From Hymenobacter sp. APR13 (GTDB taxonomy: Bacteria > Bacteroidota > Bacteroidia > Cytophagales > Hymenobacteraceae): 64,000 nt of DNA. The position numbers were made by a program, and so were the translations under genes. Under the pieces are notes generated by a model. The model was not told where the DNA came from. It worked only from the letters and a program-made list of their open reading frames with translations, and ran no database searches. The DNA lies in NCBI RefSeq assembly GCF_000737515.1, contig NZ_CP006587.1:2847001-2911000 (forward strand). Reading direction: 5' to 3'. This document shows, piece by piece, positions 8,599 to 16,459 of this stretch; the stretch's first letter is position 1; the number at the start of each line of letters is the position of its first letter.

Positions 8599-8670
8599 CC
8601 CGCATCCACAAAGAAGCCGGCCCATTCTCTCAGTTGAGAGAATGGGCCGGCTTCTTTGTGGATGCGGGTT
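8597..8670. terminator. 74-base bidirectional terminator overlapping both stop codons
   Basis: Two 35-base arms pair perfectly around an AGTT loop. The left arm begins inside the manC stop codon (TAA 8596-8598) and the right arm ends inside the stop codon of the convergent methylase gene (8669-8671). Confidence 0.9.
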
Positions 8671-9703
8671 ATTTACCTGAGGTGAGGCGCTGGCGCAGCA
8701 CTTCAAACAGCATGATGCCGCTGGCCACCGACACGTTGAGCGAGCCAATCTGGCCGGTCATCGGGATGCGGAGGCGGTGATCGGCGAGCTGCAGGTACTC
8801 GGGGCTGATGCCGTCTTCCTCGCTGCCCATGAGCACGGCCACGGGGCCGGTCATGTCGACAGTGGCGGCTTCCAGGCTGGCGTCGGATTTCTCGGTGCAG
8901 GCCACAATCTGCACGCCGGACTGGCGCAGGAAATTGAGGCTGTCGCGCAGGTTGGCTTCGCGGCACACCGGAATCAGGTTCAGGGCGCCGGCCGAGGTTT
9001 TCACGGCGTCGCCGTTGATCTGGGCGGCGCCGCGGGCGGGCACCACAATGGCGTGCACGCCCATACACTCGGCGTTGCGGGCAATGGCGCCGAAGTTACG
9101 CACATCGGTTACGCGGTCCAGAATCAGCAGGAAAGGCACTTTGCCTTCTTCGTAGAGCCCGGCCAGAATGCTGTCCAGCGGCATGTAGTCGATGGGCGAC
9201 ACGAAGGCTACCGCGCCCTGGTGGTTTTTGCGGGTGAGGCCGTCGAGTTTTTCGGTGGGCACCATCGAAACGGGTGTGCCCCGCTCACGGGCCAGGTCGT
9301 TGATTTCCTGGGTGATGCTGTTCTTGGTGCCCCGCAGCAGGAAAATCTTCTCCAGCGTGCGGCCGGCGTGCAGCGCTTCCAGGATGGGGCGCAGGCCGAA
9401 GAGCATGTCAATGTTGTGGTCGGCAGCCGGGCGGTGCGAGTAAAAGGGCTTGTCGCCGCCGGCGGAGGGGCGGTTGGCATTGCCACGTGGACCGTCGAAG
9501 CGCTGGTTGCCGCGGCTATCAGGACGGCTGACGGGGCGGTTGTCGTCGCGGCCTTCAGGGCGGGCGTCGGGGCGGCGGTAGCCACCGGGTGAGTCGTCGC
9601 CGAAGTCGCGGCGCGGGGTGCGCGGCACAGGGCGGTTTTCCGAGTCAAAGAATGTGCGGCGCGGTTTTAGCGGCCGGGGGCGGTCGTCGTTGCTTTTCTC
9701 CAT
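8669..9703 (-). CDS. rlmB: RlmB-type 23S rRNA (guanosine-2'-O)-methyltransferase, SPOUT family
   Basis: The 344-residue protein begins with about 95 basic, Arg/Pro/Asp-rich residues that look disordered. A substrate-binding domain (MLFGLRPILEALHAGRTLEK) and a SpoU/TrmH methylase domain follow. The three SPOUT motifs are present: LDRVTDVRNFGAIARNAE, LMGSEEDGIS and IGSLNVSVASGI. RlmB methylates G2251 of E. coli 23S rRNA; the target here is inferred from family, and another TrmH-type RNA target is possible. The start overlaps the 3' end of the GWxTD gene by 37 bases, so the two are probably transcribed together. Confidence 0.92.
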   Translation of the reverse strand: MEKSNDDRPRPLKPRRTFFDSENRPVPRTPRRDFGDDSPGGYRRPDARPEGRDDNRPVSRPDSRGNQRFDGPRGNANRPSAGGDKPFYSHRPAADHNIDMLFGLRPILEALHAGRTLEKIFLLRGTKNSITQEINDLARERGTPVSMVPTEKLDGLTRKNHQGAVAFVSPIDYMPLDSILAGLYEEGKVPFLLILDRVTDVRNFGAIARNAECMGVHAIVVPARGAAQINGDAVKTSAGALNLIPVCREANLRDSLNFLRQSGVQIVACTEKSDASLEAATVDMTGPVAVLMGSEEDGISPEYLQLADHRLRIPMTGQIGSLNVSVASGIMLFEVLRQRLTSGK

Positions 9704-10891
9704 TGCTCCACGGCGGCATACCAGAGACGTTCTTGCTCGGGATGGCGCACCAGTTCATAGTGTTCGGGGGCAAAGGTACTCGGTTTGGGCCGGAACGTAT
9801 ACGTGGCGGAAGAGCCGTCGTCGGAACCGTGGTAAACCCAGCGCTCCTCCTGCGCGGTGCGGTACACGGCATCGGGGGCACCCAGCACCATGTAGAGCAT
9901 GCCCCGGTCGGTCATCCAGCCGGCTTTGTGGGCCGCAAACAGCTCGTTGGCCACGGCAGCCCGGCCGTAATAGGTGCGAATGGCCTGCCGGGCCAGCGTC
10001 TGCTGGCCAGCCGTAGCGGCCAGCCAGAACTCGTCGACGGCCCGCTTGGGGTTGGGGGCGGCGTACAGCTTTGCCCGCTCCGTGGAGGTCGTTAAGTAAA
10101 TCAGCGGCTGAATGAGCGCGTCGGCGGAAGTCAGGTTGGGGTAGTTGCTATCCGTGACCAGCAAACCCAGCGTGCTAGGCTCGCCGGGCAGCCGCAGCGT
10201 GTAGAGGCCAGGCTCCGGCAGGGCCAACGCCGCCCCGGCGCGGGCAAACAGAGAATCCAGCACCGGCAGCCGGGGCGGGGCAGCCGACTGCCGGGTGGGG
10301 TCGGCGTGGGGCGGCAGGGCGGCCACGAATGGGCTGGCGTAGCGGCGTAGGTTCACGGGCTGGTCGGGGCCGTAGCGGTCCACAAAAAAACGGCTCGTTG
10401 GCGCGCACCATGGCCCGCAGTAGGGGCGCGCCCAGGCTGTCGGTGAGCACGAAAGGGCGCGCCAGCCGGGCCGGCGTGAGCAGCAGCCAGGCCGCATCGC
10501 CGGACGAGGCTTCGGCGGCGGGGCCGCTGGCTATGCTGAGCACCGTGCCGGCCTGGAGCCGGGCCAGGGGCAGGCAGAACTCCAGGCGGGCGGCCTCTCC
10601 GTCGGGCCGGATGCGGCGGGCCAGGTGCCGCACCGTATCGGTCCAGAGCGGGCGTTTGGCATCGTAGGAAGCCCAGGCCATCACGCGCAGCGGCTGGCCC
10701 TGCCGCAGGACATTGGCATCCGAAAAAAGCAGATAGATTCGCAGGCTGTCGCCTTCCCGGCGCGAGTCGGCCAGCAGCTGGCGGCTGGGGCGGTACTGGC
10801 CGGCAAAGTCGCGGCGCTGGGCCTGGGTGAGCGGGGCCAGCAGCAGGCCGCAGCAGAGCAGAAGCAGACGAATGAAAAAGCGCACAGACAT
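9667..10891 (-). pseudogene. GWxTD domain protein gene, reading frame split by one extra base
   Basis: Two overlapping minus-strand frames together make one recognisable protein. The first, from the ATG at 10891, gives a signal peptide (IRLLLLCCGLLLAPLTQAQ) and about 167 residues ending ...RANEPFF. The second continues ...VDRYGPDQPVNLRRYAS and carries the defining GWMTDRG motif near the end, followed by GAPDAVYRTAQEERWVYHG. The break is a run of seven A on the plus strand (seven T in the mRNA sense) at 10384-10390; with six, the frames join seamlessly as a protein of about 405 residues, normal for this family. The cause could be a sequencing or assembly error, a real mutation, or slippage on the homopolymer. 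Function in the family is unknown, but it is envelope-located and Bacteroidota-specific. Confidence 0.85.
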
Positions 10892-10959
10892 AGGATAGGG
10901 AATAACAGCAAGATGGGACTATAAACCAATACCCGGGCAGCGAATGCCGTGCCGAAACG

Positions 10960-10991
10960 AAAAACGCCAGCCCCGCAGGGCTGGCGTTTTT
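10960..10991. terminator. Hairpin terminator after the DUF2723 gene
   Basis: AAAAACGCCAGCCC pairs with its complement around GCA-like loop bases, with T runs on both strands. It lies between the 3' end of the DUF2723 gene (11016) and the start of the GWxTD gene. Confidence 0.8.
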
Positions 10992-11015
10992 GCGAATTGG
11001 GGTGCTTCGGCGCTG

Positions 11016-14015
11016 CTACTGACGCGGATAATACTGCTGCAGCAGCTCCAGGGCCTTGGTAGCGCGGGCCTGGTCGCCCACCTGCTCGGCGGCGCGGTAC
11101 ACGCCCTGCAGGCCCATGAGGTAGGTCTGGCTTTCGATGTCGAACAGGGCCGGGTTATGGGTCTGGTAGTAGGCCAGGGCCACCTGGGCGCGGCCGGTCA
11201 TCTTGTCCATGATGTCCTGGGCGCGGGCCTGGTCGCCCACGGTCACCAGGGCCGGCACAAGCTGCGGCGAGTAGTAGTCGTAGGGAATCGTGGCGTCGGG
11301 CATCACCTCGAAGGCTTTGTCGAGCACCTGCTTGGCCTTGGCTTTGTCGCCGGCGGCCAGGTAGGCGTTGGCCAGGCGCGCGAACTTGTCGCGGTAGTTG
11401 GCGGGGAAGCGCAGGTTGTTTTCGTCGTAGAAGATGCCGGGCTTGTTGAGGTTGCGGAAGGCGAACTTCTTCATCATGTTCTCAAACATGAGGTCTTTGT
11501 TCACATAGCCCTCATCCGACGAGCGGGGCTCGTAGTTGGGGTCTTTGAGCGGCAGCACGCGGTAGGCCATGCCTTCGAGCTGGAAGTACGGCTGCAGGTT
11601 CATGAAATCGGAGCCGGCCACGGTGCTGGAGAAATAGATGGGGCGTTTCCAGTTGTTGGTGGCCAGCATGTCCAGAATCACCAGGTTTTTCTTCTCGATG
11701 GCGCCTTTGCCCATGTCCCACTCCATGCGGCTTACCAGCTGCTTGCGGCGGTCGGCCGGAATCAGGCCCAGCTTTTCCACCGCCGCCGTGTCCACGTCGA
11801 GGTAGAACTTGCGGGTCGGGAACGACATCATGGAGGGCTGGCCTTCGCCGTAGGATACCTTCAGCAGGTCGCTGTTCTGCTTCACCAAATCCACAAACTG
11901 CTTGAGGTTCACTTCCTGCACGGCCGGGTTTTCGGCGTAGGGCAGGTAGTCGTTGGTGCCTTGCTTGTAGCGGTCGGCCGGCATGGAAATCGGCAGCGGC
12001 TGCGACTCGTAGGCGCGGCGGCGCATCTGCTCGATGTACCAGTCGGTGTTGAGGTAGCTAAGCACGGCCACGCGCACGTCGGTGCGCACGCCTTCCACCT
12101 CCTGGGCGTACCAGAGCGGGAAGGTGTCGTTGTCGCCGTTGGTGAATACAATGGCGTTCGGCTGCAGCGAGTTCAGCAGGTTTTTGGCCGAATCCACGGA
12201 GTTGTAGCGGTCCGAACGGTCGTGGTCGTTCCAGCCCTGCGCCACCAGAATGGCCGGGGCCAGCAAACCGATGGCACTGGCGGCAATGGCGCGGGCGGTA
12301 TCAGCCTGCAGCACTTTGCGCAGCAGCTCGGCAATGCCCAGCACGCTCAGGCCAATCCAGATGGCAAAGGCGTAGGTAGCACCCGTGAAGGTGTAGTCCC
12401 GCTCGCGGGGCTCGATGGGCGGCTGGTTGAGGTACACCACAATGGCCAGACCCGTGAACACGAATAGCAAGCCCACGATGAAGGCGTTGCGCGAGTCGCG
12501 GCGGGCGTGGAAAAACAGGCCAATCAAACCCAGAATCAGCGGAATGGCGAAGAAATTGTTGCGGGCCGGGCTTTCAGCCACGCGCTCCGGCAGGCCGGCT
12601 TTGCCGGCGTTCCACGGCCACAGGCCACCCGACTGCTGAATGTCGCTTTCGCGGCCCACATAGTTCCAGAGGAAGTAGCGCCAGAACTGGTGGCCCATCT
12701 GGTAGCGGAACAGGAACGAGAGGTTCTGGCCCATGGTCGGCTTCACGCCTTCGCGCACGTCCACCCATTTCTGGTAGTTGTAGAGGTGCTCAGGCTGGGG
12801 GCTGTAGATGCGCGGCAGCAGCATCTTGTCGGCATCGTCGTACACGATGTTCTGGCGCTTCTCGGCCACCACGTACTTGTCGCCTTCACGCACGTAGCGC
12901 GGGGCGCCGTCCTCGTAGCGGATGGGGCGGGCGTTGAACTGCGGGCCATAGAGCAGGGGCCGGTCGCCGTACTGCTCACGCTTGAGGTAGCTCACGAAGC
13001 TGAGCACATCCTCGGGGTTGTTTTCGTTGATGGTTGGGTGGTAGCTGCTCCGGATCGGGATGATGAGGTAGCTGGTGTAGCCAATCAGGATAAACACCAG
13101 ACTCAGCATGGCCGTGTTGACGAGGCGGCTCTTTTTGCTGAACGAGTAGCGGAAGCCAAACCACAGCAACCCAATGAACAGCACCAGGAAAATGATGATG
13201 CCCGAGTTGAAGGGCAGGCCCGCGATATTCACGAAGAACACCTCGAAGCTGCCGGCCAGCGTGGGCAGGCCCGGGATGATGCCGGCCAGAATCAGGCCCA
13301 CAATCACAAGGCTCACGGCCAGCGTAATCACGCCGCCCATAGTGGTAGGGTTCTGCGTGCGGCGGTAGTAGTAGATGAAGGCCAGCGCCGGCACGGCCAG
13401 CAGGTTCAGCAGATGGACCCCGATGCTGAGGCCGATGACGTAGGCAATCAGAATCAGCCATTTGTCGGAATCGACCTCGTGGGCGCGGTTTTCCCACTTC
13501 AGCATGATCCACACCACCGCCGCCGTGCACAACGACGACATGGCGTATACCTCGCCTTCCACGGCATTAAACCAGAACGAGTCGGAGAAGGCGAAGCTCA
13601 GCGCACCAACTACGCCGGCGCCCAGAATCAGCAGCGTCTGGCCCTGGGTGGGCTCGGGCGTGCCGGGCACCGTGTGGCCCGCTACCGGGCGGTGCAGCAC
13701 TAGCTTCTTGGCCAGCATGGTGATACTCCAGAACAGAAACAGCACCGTAAACGAGCTGCTCAGCGCCGACAGCGCATTCACCAGCACCGACACCTTGGTG
13801 ACGTCGCCGAAGGAGAACAGCGAGAAGATGCGGCCCAGCAGCAGGAACGTGGGTGCCCCGGGAGGGTGCGGCACCAGCAGCTTGTAGGAGCAGGCAATGA
13901 ACTCGCCACAGTCCCAGAACGAGGCCGTGGGTTCGAGCGTGAGCAGATAGGTGAGGGTGGCAATGGCAAAAACCAGCCAGCCCACTACGTCATTCAGGCT
14001 TTTGTAGGAGCGCAT
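11016..14015 (-). CDS. DUF2723 membrane protein (TMEM260-like, probable O-mannosyltransferase) with TPR tail
   Basis: The 999-residue protein starts at the ATG at 14015 (MRSYKSLNDVVGWLVFAIATL). The N-terminal part has the DUF2723 hallmarks SFWDCGEFIACSYKL and HPPGAPTFLLLGRIFS. About twelve membrane segments follow over residues 1-600. A long periplasmic region contains IVFTNGDNDTFPLWYAQE, and the C-terminus (about 860-990) is TPR-like helices (ANAYLAAGDKAKAKQVLDKA). DUF2723 includes human TMEM260, a GT-C O-mannosyltransferase (CAZy GT117). Bacterial members are therefore inferred to transfer sugars from a lipid donor in the periplasm; donor and acceptor are unknown. The nearby GDP-mannose pyrophosphorylase is suggestive but not proof of linkage. 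Confidence 0.92.
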   Translation of the reverse strand: MRSYKSLNDVVGWLVFAIATLTYLLTLEPTASFWDCGEFIACSYKLLVPHPPGAPTFLLLGRIFSLFSFGDVTKVSVLVNALSALSSSFTVLFLFWSITMLAKKLVLHRPVAGHTVPGTPEPTQGQTLLILGAGVVGALSFAFSDSFWFNAVEGEVYAMSSLCTAAVVWIMLKWENRAHEVDSDKWLILIAYVIGLSIGVHLLNLLAVPALAFIYYYRRTQNPTTMGGVITLAVSLVIVGLILAGIIPGLPTLAGSFEVFFVNIAGLPFNSGIIIFLVLFIGLLWFGFRYSFSKKSRLVNTAMLSLVFILIGYTSYLIIPIRSSYHPTINENNPEDVLSFVSYLKREQYGDRPLLYGPQFNARPIRYEDGAPRYVREGDKYVVAEKRQNIVYDDADKMLLPRIYSPQPEHLYNYQKWVDVREGVKPTMGQNLSFLFRYQMGHQFWRYFLWNYVGRESDIQQSGGLWPWNAGKAGLPERVAESPARNNFFAIPLILGLIGLFFHARRDSRNAFIVGLLFVFTGLAIVVYLNQPPIEPRERDYTFTGATYAFAIWIGLSVLGIAELLRKVLQADTARAIAASAIGLLAPAILVAQGWNDHDRSDRYNSVDSAKNLLNSLQPNAIVFTNGDNDTFPLWYAQEVEGVRTDVRVAVLSYLNTDWYIEQMRRRAYESQPLPISMPADRYKQGTNDYLPYAENPAVQEVNLKQFVDLVKQNSDLLKVSYGEGQPSMMSFPTRKFYLDVDTAAVEKLGLIPADRRKQLVSRMEWDMGKGAIEKKNLVILDMLATNNWKRPIYFSSTVAGSDFMNLQPYFQLEGMAYRVLPLKDPNYEPRSSDEGYVNKDLMFENMMKKFAFRNLNKPGIFYDENNLRFPANYRDKFARLANAYLAAGDKAKAKQVLDKAFEVMPDATIPYDYYSPQLVPALVTVGDQARAQDIMDKMTGRAQVALAYYQTHNPALFDIESQTYLMGLQGVYRAAEQVGDQARATKALELLQQYYPRQ

Positions 14016-14033
14016 ACGTCTTGGGGTAGGGCG

Positions 14034-14054
14034 GGGCAAGCCCCGTCCGCCGGG
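14034..14054. repeat. Short GC-rich palindrome upstream of the DUF2723 gene
   Basis: GGGCGGGGCAAGCCCCGTCC is a nearly self-complementary sequence 20 bases upstream of the DUF2723 start. It could form a 5'-leader hairpin. It looks like a further short dispersed repeat type, which only a genome-wide search could show. Confidence 0.4.
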
Positions 14055-14172
14055 CGTGACCCGATGGGATTAAAGTGATGCAGAAAGTAGAGAATGCCAA
14101 AAGTAGAGAATTAATCCGGCCGCGCCGCACCCGTCCAAACGCCCAAAAGCCCGGCTGGCATGCAAGGCGCAC

Positions 14173-14213
14173 AAAAAAAGCAGCCGGAGCAGTCGGCCGC
14201 TTTCTTCGGAAAG
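14173..14213 (-). terminator. Imperfect hairpin terminator after the cupredoxin gene
   Basis: AAAGCAGCCG pairs with CGGCCGCTTT with one mismatch, next to a run of seven A on the plus strand, that is, a T run in the direction of the minus-strand gene ending at 14231. Confidence 0.55.
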
Positions 14214-14230
14214 GAACAAAAGGAATCAGG

Positions 14231-14881
14231 TTAGTTCTGCAGTACCAGCCGCTTGGTGGCCACCACCTTGTCGTGCAGCAACAGGCTGTACACGTACATA
14301 CCGGCGGGCAGGTCGGAGAGGTTCAGGGGCATGCCGTTGGTGGCCGCTTCGGGGCGCAGCGTGAACGTGCGCACTTCCCGCCCGATGATGTTGCTCAGGC
14401 GCAGCTTGTACTCAGCGCCGGGTTTCTGATTCACTGTCAGCATCACCATGCCCTTGCTGGGGTTGGGGTAGAGGCTGAGGCCCACGCCGGCCGCTTTCGA
14501 GTCGAGCGTGGCTAGCGGCGCGTTGCTGACGGTGATGCTACCTATCATGCCCTGCCACGGCCCGCCCGGCGTAGCCTGGAAGGCGTGCGGCTGGCAGTGG
14601 TAGGTGATGGTGCCCAGCGCCGTGAACGGCCCGCGCGTGGCCGGTGCATTGGCCGCCACATTGAAAGCGGCAAACGACACGCCGTCATCGGCCACCGAAG
14701 GATGGAAGCCCGATACCCACTCCCAGCGCACCTGGTCGCCGGGGCGGATGGTGACGTTCTGGGGCGAGAAGACGTTGGAGCCGTCGGCGCCACCCACCTG
14801 CACCACCACCGTGGCCGCGTAGCCCGTGAGTGAGGCCAGCAGCAAGCTTACCATCCCAAAAAAACGTGTAGAAATTCTCAT
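14231..14881 (-). CDS. Secreted cupredoxin (plastocyanin-like) with T9SS C-terminal sorting domain
   Basis: The 216-residue protein starts at the ATG at 14881 with signal peptide MRISTRFFGMVSLLLASLTGYAA. Residues about 25-130 form a cupredoxin domain: VTIRPGDQVRWEWVSGFHPS supplies the first His ligand, and YHCQPHAFQ...GM supplies Cys, His and a possible Met, the type-1 copper set. Residues about 140-216 form a type A T9SS sorting domain (LSLYPNPSKG, then IIGREV, LPAGMYVYSL and KRLVLQN). This implies export across the outer membrane and surface anchoring or release. An electron-transfer or copper-handling role is inferred. A TATATTTG box lies about 44 bases upstream. Confidence 0.9.
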   Translation of the reverse strand: MRISTRFFGMVSLLLASLTGYAATVVVQVGGADGSNVFSPQNVTIRPGDQVRWEWVSGFHPSVADDGVSFAAFNVAANAPATRGPFTALGTITYHCQPHAFQATPGGPWQGMIGSITVSNAPLATLDSKAAGVGLSLYPNPSKGMVMLTVNQKPGAEYKLRLSNIIGREVRTFTLRPEAATNGMPLNLSDLPAGMYVYSLLLHDKVVATKRLVLQN

Positions 14882-14924
14882 GACATTCAGGGTTGAGGAA
14901 CAGCGAGCTGGCAGCAGGCCATTC

Positions 14925-14932
14925 CAAATATA
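14925..14932 (-). promoter_or_regulatory. Putative -7 box TATATTTG for the cupredoxin gene
   Basis: The plus strand reads CAAATATA, which is TATATTTG on the coding strand, 44 bases before the ATG at 14881. No clear -33 TTG was found. Confidence 0.45.
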
Positions 14933-15172
14933 GTGTTTTTGCACTTAAGAAAACGGCCAGGCCTCAGGAGGCCGAGGCCAGCGCTGCCGCCCGTAAATCA
15001 AGCACCATGCCTAATTGCCGGCCGCGCACCGAAAGCACAGATGCCAATTGGAGGTAAACGGTTGCGTTGGGTTTAACGCCTGCCTGGCTACTCGGGTAAA
15101 TACGCGGATGGGTTGCCTGATGATCAATAAAATACGGGCATTTCCCGGGTGCCGCCCCGGCCTGCTGAACTG

Positions 15173-15964
15173 TCAGAGCAAATACCGGATTTCTTTCAGG
15201 TCGAAGTGCCGGAGCTGGTCCTGCACCCGAAGCGCCAGCCGGCCGGCATCGTCGACGCCCACAATCTCGCCGGTGATTTGCTGGCCGCCCACTTCAAAGG
15301 AATGCGGCTCCTGGTAGCGGTACAGCACGTGCAGGTAGTCGTAGCGCAGGGCCGCAATGCGGCCGGCCCGCAACTGCAGGTAGCGCCGCTCCAGGCACTC
15401 CAGCAGCCGCGAGGCCAGCGGCGCCAGGGCATAAGCGCGCCCGGTCAGCAGCCCCAGCGACGTAGCCGTGGGCACCCCAAACTCCTGCTGGTTCACGTTC
15501 AGCCCAATCCCGACCACACTATGCTGAATCATTGTGCCGTTGAGCGTGTTTTCTATCAGGATGCCGCCAAACTTCTGGTTGCCATACAGCAGGTCGTTGG
15601 GCCACTTCACCCGCAGGGCGTTCCCGAAGCCCAGCAGCGTGCCGGCCCAGTCGTGCACGCCCAGCGCCACGGCCTGGCTGAGCAAGAACTGGTCCTGGGC
15701 CGCCAGGAAGGCCGGCCGCCAGATGACCGAAAGCGTCAGGTTTTCGCCGGGCTGGGCCTCCCAGCTGTTGCCCCGCTGACCTTTTCCGGCCGTCTGTTTG
15801 TCGGTAATTACCACGCAGCCGTCGGTGGCGCGGTTTTCGCCAAGCAATTGCTGTGCTTCGCTGTTTGTGGAGGCACATTCGGGCAACCAATGCACTTGGC
15901 GGCCCGTGAAGAGAGTATGCGGGGAAAGAGGCTCCACTTGATTTTCGTACTTTGTGACGTTCAA
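15173..15964 (-). CDS. birA: Biotin--[acetyl-CoA-carboxylase] ligase, probable TTG start
   Basis: The enzyme activates biotin as biotinyl-AMP and attaches it to the carrier protein of acetyl-CoA carboxylase. Motifs are ECASTN (adenylate/biotin loop), TAGKGQRGNSWEAQPGENL (the GRGRxGRxW-type glycine-rich loop) and RVKWPNDLLYGNQKFGGILIE with the catalytic KWPND. A short C-terminal domain follows (ITGEIVGVDDAGRLAL). There is no N-terminal DNA-binding domain, so this is the non-repressor class. No ATG exists near the N-terminus; a longer frame would run antisense through rsfS. The TTG at 15964 gives 263 residues, and a GTG at 15937 gives 254. The start is only 15 bases from the divergent rsfS ATG. 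Confidence 0.9.
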   Translation of the reverse strand: MNVTKYENQVEPLSPHTLFTGRQVHWLPECASTNSEAQQLLGENRATDGCVVITDKQTAGKGQRGNSWEAQPGENLTLSVIWRPAFLAAQDQFLLSQAVALGVHDWAGTLLGFGNALRVKWPNDLLYGNQKFGGILIENTLNGTMIQHSVVGIGLNVNQQEFGVPTATSLGLLTGRAYALAPLASRLLECLERRYLQLRAGRIAALRYDYLHVLYRYQEPHSFEVGGQQITGEIVGVDDAGRLALRVQDQLRHFDLKEIRYLL

Positions 15965-15979
15965 ACCTAATAATACCCC

Positions 15980-16369
15980 ATGAAAAGTACCCTGGTTCGA
16001 CAGGATTCGGACAAGTTGGCAGATGTAGTCGTGCGCGGCATGCAGGAAAAGAAGGCGCTCGACATCGTGGTGCTCAATCTTAAAGAACTTAAAAACGCTG
16101 TAGCGGATTATTTCATCATCTGCTCGGCTTCCTCCGATACTCAAATCGACGCTATTGCGCGCTCGGTGGAAGAAGAAGTGGAAAAGCTCACCGGCCAGAG
16201 CCCCTGGCAGACCGAAGGGCGCACCAACCGTGAGTGGGTGCTGCTCGACTACGTGGACGTGGTGGTGCACGTGTTCCTGCGCGACCGACGCCAGTTTTAC
16301 GCGCTGGAAGAGTTGTGGGGCGATGCCGAAATCCGGTACGTAGAGGAAGAGACGGTGCCGGCCCGGTAA
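15980..16369 (+). CDS. rsfS: Ribosome silencing factor RsfS
   Basis: The 129-residue Iojap-family protein binds ribosomal protein L14 and blocks subunit joining during starvation. The visible family motifs are VLNLKELKNAVADYFIICSASSD-like segments (about residues 32-52), the TEGRTNREWVLLDYVDVVVHVF region (about 75-96) and the C-terminal YALEELWGDAE. Length is normal. It is divergent from birA and 90 bases upstream of ftsH on the same strand, a gene neighbourhood I recall from other Bacteroidota. No terminator separates it from ftsH, so co-transcription is plausible. Confidence 0.95.
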   Translation: MKSTLVRQDSDKLADVVVRGMQEKKALDIVVLNLKELKNAVADYFIICSASSDTQIDAIARSVEEEVEKLTGQSPWQTEGRTNREWVLLDYVDVVVHVFLRDRRQFYALEELWGDAEIRYVEEETVPAR

Positions 16370-16459
16370 GGTAAAAGCCGGCGGATTGCGTCTGCTTCCA
16401 GGAACAAACGTTCGGGTGGGGTGTTCCGCCTTTGTTTTGTGCTTTAGCTAACCTTATTC

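Noticed and set aside
10175..10497. Treating the two GWxTD halves as two separate genes
   Set aside because: The GWxTD family protein has one continuous domain that matches only when the two frames are joined at the homopolymer.
10944..12467. 507-codon frame opposite the DUF2723 gene
   Set aside because: Antisense of a strong coding region, with His/Gly/Val/Ala bias and no promoter or motif.
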